A program made the translations under genes and the position numbers. Shown in pieces: positions 6,980 to 16,000 of a DNA stretch of 64,000 nucleotides. Below the pieces are notes generated by a model. It saw nothing but the letters and a program-made list of their open reading frames with translations. It was not told the DNA's origin and made no database searches. Source of the DNA: Bacteroidota bacterium (GTDB lineage Bacteria; Bacteroidota; Bacteroidia; B-17B0; Aurantibacillaceae). Every line of letters starts with the position of its first letter. Positions within the stretch are counted from its first letter, which is position 1. The stretch is taken from contig JAHBTI010000006.1 of the NCBI GenBank assembly GCA_019638705.1, positions 79,043 to 143,042 of the forward strand, written 5' to 3'.

Positions 6980-9115
6980 TTACTTAACACTATTCAAAAC
7001 ATCATCGTTCACTTTGGCGGTATATTTCTTTTTCAGGTAAGCTAACCACTCGGTGTCTAAGTAGGTTTGGAAATCAGCCGTGGCGTTACCGCGGCTTTCA
7101 GCTAAAGTTTTTGGCGAGCTTGGTAAAATTTTGTTTACCACAATTACCAACACTTTGTTGTCTTTATCGTCTTTAATATCTTTTGCCACAACGCCCTGTT
7201 TCCAGTTGGCATCAACGTTTGCATTTTCACCTTTCAGGTAAGTAATGCTTTCAGCCGACACATTTAATTGCGAAGATTTGTTTAAAGCATCAACAATTTG
7301 CTTTTCGTCTTTGTTAGCTTTTAACTGTTTGCGTACTTCTTTGGCAATTTTATCGTTTAAGCATTTGTAAGTTGTTACTTCGGCACGCTCGTCCCACATA
7401 TAATTTTTCTTGTTTTTTTCGTAAAACTCGCGCAAACCTGCGGTGTCTTTCACTGCCCTGCTCCACACTTTTTGGTCGGTTAGGTCAAACAACAAAATGC
7501 CGTCGCGGTACTCGCGGTACAGGTTGGCAAAATCGGGCTGTTTTTTCTCTAATTGCGCATCTTCAAAAGCAATTACACTTTCATCAACCCAATTTTTGTA
7601 AGTGGTTTTCATCACTTCATTTATATCGGTAGTTGGGCGGTAGGTCATTTGCGTTTCCAAATATTGGGCAAAATCGTTTTGCTTGTACGATTTTCCGCCG
7701 AGATTGAAAATTTCTTTGTTGCCCAATTTTGAAGCACGGGCTGCACTCCACGATGATTTCAGGTAAGTTGAATCCAACACTTTGCTCAACTCATCGCGGT
7801 TTTTCAAGTTCTCTTTAAAGTTGTTTTCTTTTTTTATGCGCGCAATTAATGCCTCGCGCCCCATTTGGTTACGGCTGTCGCGCGATATTCTGTTTTTCAG
7901 TTCGTTTTTTGCCTGCTCAAAACTTGGCACAGGTTTCAAATCTATGCGTTTGATAATGTGCCAGCCGTATTGTGTTATTACAGGCGCAGTTATATCGCCG
8001 TCTTTTTGCAAATTAAATGCGGCATCTTCAAACGCCTGTGGTAAACGCCCACCTTTAAACGGCGGCATTAAACCGCCACGCTCGGCTGTTTGTTTATCAT
8101 CGCTGAACTGGCGTGCCAAGTCTTCAAAATTTTGTCCGCCTTTTGCTTTTTGATACAATTCGTCAATTTTTGTTTTGGCTTTTGCTTTGTCGTCTTCGCT
8201 TGCTCCTTTAGGAAACTTAGCCATAATGTGCGCTACCGTAATTTCTCCGCGAACCGCACGAATGTTATATACTTTTACAATATGATACCCGAAGCGTGTG
8301 CGAACAATTTTACTCACCTCACCTGCTTTGGTATTAAAGGCGGCGTTTTCAAACGGATACACCATATCAAAGGCTGAGAAATAATTCAAATCGCCTTTGT
8401 TGTCAATTGCCGAAGGGTCTTCGCTGATTTTTGGCGCAAGGTCTTTAAATTTATCGGCTGCACCGCTTTGTAAATTTTTTACGGCAGACAGTCTGTTTTT
8501 GTAAACGCTGCTGTCAATTTTAGAACCTGCTGCCAAAAATTCGGGGGCAGGAACAACAATAACACCGCTCGCGCTTTTAAGCAACTTTTCGTAATTGGCA
8601 ATTTCGGTGGCTGTGGGCACTTTGCCCTGCACCGCACCGCGATACAAATTAATGCGTGTCCATGCTTCCAAGGTATCTTTCGGCAAAGCGTTTTCATCAA
8701 CTTTTACCAAAATATGTGCCGCGTGAACCTGATTTTTTGTGCGTTCATAGGCTTCATTCAACAAATTATCATTGGTGTTTTTATCGGTAAGATACGGTGC
8801 GGTTAATTGACGGCGGTAGCCTGTCAGCTCGTTTCTGAAAGACGATAAAGTGTCTAAGCCTACCTGTTCGGCTTCCAGCACTTTGCTTTTAAAGAGTACA
8901 AACAAATCAACGTAATCTTTTACGGCTTTGCTGTTTCCCACTTCTTTAGCATTGTTTTTACGGTAAACGGCTTCAAACTCCGATTTTTTTACTTCATGTG
9001 CTTTCCCTGTTTCAGCATTGGTAATGGTCATAATCACAGGGTCTTGCTGCGCGGTGGCAAGGCTTACAAACGTGCTTACTGCCAAGGCAATAACTACGGT
9101 TTTTTTCATCTTCAT
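6980..9115 (-). CDS. Large periplasmic peptidylprolyl isomerase (PpiD/SurA-like, two PpiC domains)
   Basis: 711 residues. An N-terminal signal peptide (KKTVVIALAVSTFVSLATAQ) is followed by a SurA_N-like stretch. Parvulin domain 1 lies at about 131-284 (HAAHILVKV ... GDLNYFSAFDMVYPFENAAF ... RFGYHIVKV). It holds an insertion at about 160-205 before the usual SDD-like segment. Domain 2 lies at about 290-392 (EITVAHIMAK ... FSDDKQTAERGGLMPPF ... YGWHIIKRI). The remaining 320 residues are mixed helical and match nothing I recognise; they could be a third degenerate parvulin. The expected place is the periplasm, assisting outer-membrane and T9SS protein folding. ATG at 9115 or 9109 would both fit. 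Confidence 0.87.
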   Translation of the reverse strand: MKMKKTVVIALAVSTFVSLATAQQDPVIMTITNAETGKAHEVKKSEFEAVYRKNNAKEVGNSKAVKDYVDLFVLFKSKVLEAEQVGLDTLSSFRNELTGYRRQLTAPYLTDKNTNDNLLNEAYERTKNQVHAAHILVKVDENALPKDTLEAWTRINLYRGAVQGKVPTATEIANYEKLLKSASGVIVVPAPEFLAAGSKIDSSVYKNRLSAVKNLQSGAADKFKDLAPKISEDPSAIDNKGDLNYFSAFDMVYPFENAAFNTKAGEVSKIVRTRFGYHIVKVYNIRAVRGEITVAHIMAKFPKGASEDDKAKAKTKIDELYQKAKGGQNFEDLARQFSDDKQTAERGGLMPPFKGGRLPQAFEDAAFNLQKDGDITAPVITQYGWHIIKRIDLKPVPSFEQAKNELKNRISRDSRNQMGREALIARIKKENNFKENLKNRDELSKVLDSTYLKSSWSAARASKLGNKEIFNLGGKSYKQNDFAQYLETQMTYRPTTDINEVMKTTYKNWVDESVIAFEDAQLEKKQPDFANLYREYRDGILLFDLTDQKVWSRAVKDTAGLREFYEKNKKNYMWDERAEVTTYKCLNDKIAKEVRKQLKANKDEKQIVDALNKSSQLNVSAESITYLKGENANVDANWKQGVVAKDIKDDKDNKVLVIVVNKILPSSPKTLAESRGNATADFQTYLDTEWLAYLKKKYTAKVNDDVLNSVK

Positions 9116-9142
9116 AATCTTCTTTTAATTTTTTTAGAGTGG

Positions 9143-9150
9143 CAAAGTTA
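9143..9150 (-). promoter_or_regulatory. Candidate -7 box of the 711-aa PpiC gene
   Basis: Minus-strand TAACTTTG matches the Bacteroidota TAnnTTTG -7 consensus and lies 27 nt before the ATG at 9115. No clear TTTG -33 element is seen at the usual distance. Confidence 0.4.
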
Positions 9151-9165
9151 ATTTTTATACCGAAT

Positions 9166-10281
9166 TTATTTAAGGATTTCGGCAAGTTTTTCGGCTAAGG
9201 CTTCGCCGCGTAAATCTTTGGCTACAATTTTTCCGTCAGGTCCTATTAAATAGTTTTGCGGAATGGATTGCACGCCATATACTTTTCCGGCTTCGTTAGC
9301 CCAGCCTTTCAGGTCGCTGACATGTGTCCAAGTTAAATTATCCTGTGCAATGGCTGCCAGCCACGCATCTTTTTTTGAATCTAACGAAACGCCAAACACG
9401 GTAAAGCCTTTGTCTTTATAACGGTTGTATGCCGCTACCACAGCAGGATTTTCTCTGCGACACGGTCCGCACCAACTTGCCCAAAAATCTAACAGCACAT
9501 ATTTTCCTTTAAAGTCAGAAAGGCTTACATTTTTTCCTTCGGGGGTGGCTTGCGTAAAATTGGTAGCAGGATAACCGACAGTAGTGCCCAAAGCCGTTGC
9601 CAAACGCTGATTTACGGCTTTTATGTAAGTGATGTAATGCAAACTTTTATCAATGGCTTTAAAGGCATCTTCCACTTCAGCCAAAGAAATATTTTGGTTA
9701 TTAAAATCAGTATTCAGTACCCAACCGCTTACGGCAGATTTAGGGTGCGTTTTTATAAAGTTTTTAACACCGCCTATAAATCTGTTGTTTAAGTTTTGAT
9801 ATTCTTCGCGAATGGCGTTTTGCGTATTTACATCGTTGTTTTGAACGGCAGTATTAAAATCATTCTGCATTTGTTGCTGAATTTGCACCAGTTCATTTAC
9901 CATGCTTCGGTATTCCAAATAATCGGTTTGATGTTTTCCGCCTGTAACTGCTGAATAGGCAATGGAATCACCACCGGGTAAATTGGCTTTAAGCGGCGTT
10001 TCATCAACAAAAAATGTATAGTTTGGCTGCTCGCCCGCATTGTTGCTGTTGGTAAACCAATACAAATTAGGCTCTGTGCTTTTTAAAGCAAAGGCAAATT
10101 TTCCGCCCACAATTTTTGCCGAATCGGTTTTTGTGGCTTCGCCTGTGCTGTGATGCAAATAAATGTACTTGCCTTTGCTGTTGCGAATGTTTCCGTCTAT
10201 TTTAACCGAAAACGCTTTTTGCTGCGCCGAAACCATGCCGACAAGGCAGCTTGAAATAATAACGAACGTTTTTTTAATCAT
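9166..10281 (-). CDS. TlpA-like thiol-disulfide oxidoreductase with N-terminal DUF4369-type domain
   Basis: 371 residues. A signal peptide at 1-19 ends in VSAQ. A beta-rich DUF4369-type domain at about 23-130 opens with VKIDGNIRNSKGKYIYLHH. A helical linker at 125-230 is followed by a thioredoxin domain at about 235-371 with the active site WCGPC (270-274), preceded by KGKYVLLDFWAS. The cis-Pro loop IPQNYLIGPDGKI is also present. All catalytic features of the AhpC/TSA-TlpA family are visible. The expected location is the periplasm, reducing disulfides, for example of apocytochromes; a cytochrome c maturation cluster occurs at 23680-25685. It is upstream of and co-oriented with the 711-aa foldase, 50 bp apart. 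Confidence 0.9.
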   Translation of the reverse strand: MIKKTFVIISSCLVGMVSAQQKAFSVKIDGNIRNSKGKYIYLHHSTGEATKTDSAKIVGGKFAFALKSTEPNLYWFTNSNNAGEQPNYTFFVDETPLKANLPGGDSIAYSAVTGGKHQTDYLEYRSMVNELVQIQQQMQNDFNTAVQNNDVNTQNAIREEYQNLNNRFIGGVKNFIKTHPKSAVSGWVLNTDFNNQNISLAEVEDAFKAIDKSLHYITYIKAVNQRLATALGTTVGYPATNFTQATPEGKNVSLSDFKGKYVLLDFWASWCGPCRRENPAVVAAYNRYKDKGFTVFGVSLDSKKDAWLAAIAQDNLTWTHVSDLKGWANEAGKVYGVQSIPQNYLIGPDGKIVAKDLRGEALAEKLAEILK

Positions 10282-10301
10282 GATTGCTTCGTGTGTTTCA
10301 A

Positions 10302-10309
10302 CAAATATA
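10302..10309 (-). promoter_or_regulatory. Candidate -7 box of the TlpA-like gene
   Basis: Minus-strand TATATTTG, an exact TAnnTTTG match, 20 nt upstream of the ATG at 10281. The -33 element is not obvious. Confidence 0.4.
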
Positions 10310-10383
10310 CCAAGTTCATAAAGGACTATAACATATTTAGAATTTTTAACAGCGAAAAATTATACAAACGCGCCATGGCATTC

Positions 10384-10413
10384 TGTAGAGACGGGCAATT
10401 GCCCGTCTCTACA
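10384..10413. repeat. Perfect 30-bp palindrome downstream of a T9SS protein gene
   Basis: TGTAGAGACGGGCAA followed at once by its exact reverse complement, with no loop bases. It abuts the stop codon of the minus-strand gene 10414-12738. The minus-strand continuation has no T tract, so it is not a classical intrinsic terminator, though a stem of this strength could stop transcription or protect the 3' end. Confidence 0.8.
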
Positions 10414-12738
10414 TCATTCAACAACAACCTTCTTCACCACGCTTGCCCTGCTTGTGCCTGCGGTAATTTTTATAAAATACAAGCCTTTTTCTTTGGGCAA
10501 CTGAATAAGCACAGCGTTTATAAACACATTTTTTTGGGCAGGGTGTTGTATGCTTTCAATAATTTCGCCTAAGCTGTTTATTACTTCTATGTCTGTTTCT
10601 GCGCCAAGCGGCGGAAAGCGCAACATTACCTCTCCGCTTGTGGGATTAGGAAATATTTGGGTGTAATAATTAAGCACATTTTGCTCGGCTATGCCTGTGG
10701 GCAGGGTGGGTGTGCTAACGCAAGCCTCGTTGCTGTAATTGCTGCCTGCGCTGTTGGTAGCAGCAACTTTATAGCAATACGTTGTTGTGTAGCTTAAACC
10801 TGTGTGCGTGTATGTTGTGGTGTTGGCGGGCAGCGTGGCTAACAATGAATAATTTGCTGTGCTGCCTGCGCCAATTTTAAAGTACAGGTCAAAACTATCT
10901 TCATCGTTGCTGTTGTCTGTCCATGCCACATGGTTGGTGAGGCTGCCGTTGTTTGTTGCGGTTAGGTTAAGCGGAGCGTTGGGTGCTGTGCCTGTGCTGT
11001 TGTTAGTGGGTGTGGCAGCACAACCCACATTGGTAAAAAAACTTGCGCCTATGTTATTTACGGCGCGCGCTTTGTAACAATAGTTACTGTTATAGCTTAA
11101 CCCTGTGTGCGTGTAGCTTGTAGTATTGGCAGGCAGCGTAGCCAACAGCGAAAAAACTGCCGCACCGTTTATGTTATACCACAATTCATAGCTGCTCTCG
11201 TAGTTGGCATTATCTATCCATGTTACATGGTTGGTTAGCGTAGCTTGGTATTGTGCTGCCAAACTTGTAGGCGGTATTGGGCTTAAAGTTGTAAGCGTGC
11301 TGCCGCAGGGAAAACCAAATTTTGCAATAAAACCGTCTTCTGCGCCGCCAATTTTGTTTACGGCTGTGCCTGCGCTATCTAATGTACCGCTAAACATACC
11401 ACCTATGTATATATTGCCTTGTTCGTCCATATCAAGTCCTCTGACTTCCTCTGCACCACTACCTGATTGTGGTAGCATATTTATATTTATGAAATTACCC
11501 GCACCATTAAGTTTAGCTATACAACTTTGTTGTTGCCCTACGGCGGTGTAGGTAGTTGTATTAAAAGCCACACCACCAATAATAAGCCCATTACAATGAA
11601 TGTTATTGTCTATGTCTGTATATTGCGGATTTATGGCTGCTGCGCCCGAAATTGGCGTTCCTGTTATGGCAGATATTAAATTCCCTGTACTGTGGTCTAA
11701 AGCATAAATGACAGTTCCAGTAGGAGCATTGCCACTGTTAATAGTATATCCGAAAACATTTGCTCCATTCACAGCACCACCACCTACCATTACTGTATTT
11801 TGAGCAGTATCAAGTGCTATTCCATGATTCAAAGCATCTCCCCCCACTAATGTATTATAACTTCTTTTGTACCATAACATAGTTCCGTTGGGAGAAAATT
11901 TTGCAACTAAACTGTTATTCCAATAATTATTTGGAGAAAGTGTTGTGCTTGGTACTAAAATTGTGCCATTACCTATATTAATGGTCTTGCTAAATGCTCC
12001 ACTGATATATACATTATCGTTTCTGTCAAGAGTAATGCCTACAATGCGTGGTGGGTAGTATATCCCTGCACTAACTGTCGCATAACTATGAGTATTAATT
12101 ACAATTCCCAATGTATTAGTGATATAACTTGAAACACCATTGGTTAATAAATAATTTCCTTGACTTGTAATAAATATCTTTGAGGCATCCGTAGCGTTAG
12201 CCACAGGAAAATTTGGGTAACCGTTTATACTAACGAAATTTCCCGATGTATCAAATTTTGCCATAAAAACATTTCCCCCAATATTAATAATTGTTGTATC
12301 CTGTATATTATTTCCGCCAAGTGTAAATGTTGTTGCACAATAGCCTAATACCATTACCTTTCCGTTATTATCCAATACTAACGAGGTTGCGTCATCGCCA
12401 CTTGCCCCTCCCATTCTGCGCCACCAAAGCACATTGCCACAAGAGTTGTATTTTATCAGATAAGCATCTAAATTCCCATAGCCGCCTGTAGCGGGTAGTC
12501 CGTTGGTTACATTCACAAAAGTAGGATTAGGGTAAAAATAACCTACGGCATACACGTTGCCCTGCTTATCCGCTTTTATATCGGCAATCTTCTCATTGTG
12601 TGTAACGTTAAAGGGGTCGGAGGTGTTATTGTCGTTTACAGTGCCCACGCGCTTTGCCCATTGCCAATTTTGTGTTTGGCTCTGCGCGACAAAAAAGGCA
12701 AGCAATAAAAAAAGTAAAAAGGTAATGCTCGTTTTCAT
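10414..12738 (-). CDS. Secreted beta-propeller/FN3 protein with T9SS type A sorting domain
   Basis: 774 residues. A signal peptide at 1-20 ends in VAQSQ. Residues 25-480 consist of repeated units such as DKQGNVYAVGYF, DNNGKVMVLGYC, DRNDNVYISGAF and DEQGNIYIGGMF, spaced as in SBBP-like beta-propellers. Two fibronectin type III-like domains follow. Both share LLATLPANTT-YTHTGLSY and a CYKA/CYKV strand, so they arose by recent duplication. The last 80 residues hold FPNPTSGEVMLRFPP, EVINSLGE and KGLYFIKI, a type A T9SS sorting domain. It is a cell-surface or released protein; the substrate is unknown. It is transcribed away from the larger T9SS gene at 13037. Confidence 0.87.
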   Translation of the reverse strand: MKTSITFLLFLLLAFFVAQSQTQNWQWAKRVGTVNDNNTSDPFNVTHNEKIADIKADKQGNVYAVGYFYPNPTFVNVTNGLPATGGYGNLDAYLIKYNSCGNVLWWRRMGGASGDDATSLVLDNNGKVMVLGYCATTFTLGGNNIQDTTIINIGGNVFMAKFDTSGNFVSINGYPNFPVANATDASKIFITSQGNYLLTNGVSSYITNTLGIVINTHSYATVSAGIYYPPRIVGITLDRNDNVYISGAFSKTINIGNGTILVPSTTLSPNNYWNNSLVAKFSPNGTMLWYKRSYNTLVGGDALNHGIALDTAQNTVMVGGGAVNGANVFGYTINSGNAPTGTVIYALDHSTGNLISAITGTPISGAAAINPQYTDIDNNIHCNGLIIGGVAFNTTTYTAVGQQQSCIAKLNGAGNFININMLPQSGSGAEEVRGLDMDEQGNIYIGGMFSGTLDSAGTAVNKIGGAEDGFIAKFGFPCGSTLTTLSPIPPTSLAAQYQATLTNHVTWIDNANYESSYELWYNINGAAVFSLLATLPANTTSYTHTGLSYNSNYCYKARAVNNIGASFFTNVGCAATPTNNSTGTAPNAPLNLTATNNGSLTNHVAWTDNSNDEDSFDLYFKIGAGSTANYSLLATLPANTTTYTHTGLSYTTTYCYKVAATNSAGSNYSNEACVSTPTLPTGIAEQNVLNYYTQIFPNPTSGEVMLRFPPLGAETDIEVINSLGEIIESIQHPAQKNVFINAVLIQLPKEKGLYFIKITAGTSRASVVKKVVVE

Positions 12739-12774
12739 GTTGTATTTTTTTAATGGTTAAGTGCAGGTAAAGTA

Positions 12775-12782
12775 CAAAGTTA
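12775..12782 (-). promoter_or_regulatory. Candidate -7 box for the 774-aa T9SS gene
   Basis: Minus-strand TAACTTTG fits TAnnTTTG. The same octamer is used in front of the 711-aa foldase. No convincing -33 element. Confidence 0.35.
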
Positions 12783-13001
12783 TTTTTACAATGCGCTGTT
12801 CGTTCACACAGTTAAAAGGGTATTTCACACAAAAAAAGAGGTATTTCGCACAAAGGGCTGTTTTTTGGCGGAATTTTTAAGGTGTTTATATAGTTGAAAG
12901 TTGAGAAAGTTTGCCTATTGCCATTCCCTATTCCCTATTTAAAAATCTGTGAGGTAAAGAAGCGTTAATTATTAATCAGGAAAAAACCTTTATGTTTTTT
13001 C

Positions 13002-13032
13002 TTGCAAAACAAAACAGATTGGCGTACATTTG
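13002..13032 (+). promoter_or_regulatory. Bacteroidota-type promoter abutting the start of the 1521-aa T9SS gene
   Basis: TTG at 13002-13004, a 20-nt spacer, then TACATTTG (13025-13032), an exact TAnnTTTG. The ATG is at 13037, four bases after the -7 box. If used, the transcript would begin at or within a few bases of the start codon. Confidence 0.5.
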
Positions 13033-13036
13033 ATTT

Positions 13037-16000
13037 ATGCAAAAAAAATATCCTTTCGTTTTTTTTCTCTGTGTGTTTTTTATTGCGGCGCAAGCGCATG
13101 ACGATAAGCGCGTGGTTACGCCACATGTAAATCCATCATTACGCTTTACCGAAAATGCAGGGCAATGGGAAAACAACATTTTGTTTCGCGCACAGCTTGA
13201 CGGCGGCGCACTGTATGTGGAAAAAAACTGCCTTACTTTTAGTTTTTACGACAAGAAAAAATACCGCGCCATACATCACGGTGCTTTTGTGCGCGGCGAG
13301 GTGCGAGATTTAAACATTCAGTTTCACGCATACAAAATGCACTTTGAAAACTGCAACCCAAATGCAGGCATAGAAAAAATGCAGCAAGGCAGCGATTACG
13401 AAAATTTCTTTTTGGGCAACGATAAAAGCAAATGGAAAGGCGATGTAAAAAACTATCATCAAATTTGGCTACGCGAATTATATAACGGCATTGATTACGA
13501 AGCCATCACTTCGGCTCGGGGCATGAAATACAACTTTCATGTAAAGCCTAATGCAGACATTACACAAATAAAACTACGCTACGAGGGCATTAACAACATA
13601 AAACTGAAAGACGGAAAACTGATTTTAAAACCCGAGGTAAACGAGGTAATTGAACACAAGCCTTACGCTTACCAAACCATTGACGGAACGATTACAGAAG
13701 TGCCCTGCGAATATAAGCTCAGCAAAAATGTGGTTACGTTTCATTTCCCAAAAGGCTACAACAAAAATTACGATTTGGTAATTGACCCTTTGCTTGTGTT
13801 TGCGGCGCAATCAGGCTCTACGGCAGATAACTTCGGCATGACTGCCACCTTTGACCCTCAGGGAAATTTGTACGCAGGCGGTACGGTGTTTGGCAACGGC
13901 TATCCTACCACGGTGGGGGCTTTTCAAAGTTCGTTTAGCGGAATGCCAAGCGGATTTTCTTTAACTGATGTAGTAGTAACAAAATACAACAGCACAGGCA
14001 CGGCTTTAATTTATTCCACCTATTTGGGCGGTACGGCATCGGAAGTGATTACAAGCACCATTGTGGACAGCAACGGCAATTTGTGCTTATACGGCACAAC
14101 AAGTTCTACCAATTTTCCTGTTACGCAGGGGGCTTACGACACTTCATTTAACGGCGGACAGCAAATAAATTTCTTCTCAAACGGCACTCATTTTGAAAAC
14201 GGCACGGATATTTACATTGCTAAATTTAACTCCACAGGCACAAATTTATTGGCTTGTACTTATTTGGGCGGAAGCGGTAACGACGGCATAAACCATGTTA
14301 ATCATCTTACACCGCTATGGTGGAATCCAAACATATCCGAATACGCTACGGATTCTTTGCAATACAATTACGGCGACCAGTACCGCGGCGAAATTCAATT
14401 GGACAATGCCAACAATATTTACGTTGTAAGTTCTACACGTTCTTCAAACTTCCCTATTGTAGGCGGTTTTGACAATACTTTGGGAGGAAAGCAAGATGCC
14501 ATTATTGCAAAATTCAACTCCAACTTAACCGCCCTTATTTATTCAAGCTACGTTGGCGGCAACAGCAACGATGCAGGTTACGGATTAATTGTGAAAGACA
14601 ATCACGAAGTGTATATGACAGGCGGAACGTGCAGCGGTGCAGGTTTCCCGGGTAGCGGCGGTTATCAGCCAAACTATCAGGGCGGTATTGCCGACGGTTT
14701 TGTGCTGCGCATACGAAACGACGGAAGTGTGGTAATGAACCGTACTTTTTTTGGCACAAGCCAATACGACCAAAGTTATTTTATTCAGGAGGGTAAATAC
14801 GATGATATTTATATTTACGGACAATCGTTGGGCAACACGCCTGTGGTAACAGCAAGCAATGCAGCAACTGTTTACAGCGTTGCCAACACACATCAGTTTA
14901 TAGCGCGGTTTGATGAAACGCTTGGCTTTTTAACTCTGGCAACCAAATTTGGCAGTTCTACTTCGCACATGGATATTTCGCCCTGCGCGTTTGCGGTGGA
15001 TAAATGCAACAACATTTACCTTTCGGGTTGGGGCGGTGATTTGGTTGGCGGCACTTATGCCACAACAGGTATGCCTTTATTTCAGGCAACACAATCCACT
15101 ACCGATGGCTTTGACTTTTATTTTATGGGGCTTGATTCCAATGCAACCAATTTGATGTACGGCTCTTATTTTGGGGGTGCGCTAAGTCACGAACACGTTG
15201 ATGGCGGTACTTCGCGCTTTGATGCCAGCGGAAAAATTTATCAGTCGGCTTGTGCGGGCTGTGCCAACAACGACGATTGGCCTGTTACGCCCGGTGCTTG
15301 GCCCAATACACCCGGCAACCCCAATCATTCAAGCAATTGCAACAATGGCGTAGTGAAATTAGATTTTCAGTTGCAAATGACGGTTGCTTACATTACCACA
15401 AATACACTTTCGGGCTGTGCGCCCTTAACAACCACATTTGTAAACACCGTTCCCTCGCTAAATCCCGGCTCTACTTACACATGGTATTTGGGCGCAGGAA
15501 ACACCACCACTACCAACCCCAGCCCCGTGGTTACGTTTAACAACCCCGGAAGTTACACCATTGCATTGGTTATAAACGACAATTTAACCTGTAATAAAAA
15601 AGACAGTGCCGTCAGCATTGTTACCATATACCCGAAACCAACGGCAAATTTTTTAGTGAATGCTTCGCCAAGCGGTTCTTGCTCCACCATTATTTCGTTC
15701 AATCAGTCTTCATCGGGCAGTTTTGGCAGTAGTCCTTACTTATGGAATTTCGGGAACGGTGTAACAAGCACCGTGAGTGCGCCCTCATACACTTACCCAA
15801 GCACAGGTAATTATACCGTATCGCTTACGGTAACTGACATAAACGGCTGTGTTGCCACTAAAACCGTGCCTGTAGGTGTACAAAACTTTACACCGGGAAT
15901 TGTGCAAAGCGGCACGTTGTGTAACGGCGCATCAACGGTTATTTCGGCAAGCGGCGGTTCTAACTACACATGGACACCGTCCAACTCGTTAAACAGCAGT

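Larger units (their letters stand above)
12739..13036. other. 298-bp divergent intergenic region between two T9SS cargo genes
   Basis: No ORF or RNA gene seen. The left part carries a minus-strand TAACTTTG box (12775-12782), 37 nt before the ATG at 12738. The centre is A/T rich with GTTGAAAGTTGAG at 12893-12906, a word shared with the repeat at 6033-6112. The right end holds the promoter of the 1521-aa gene. Confidence 0.6.
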
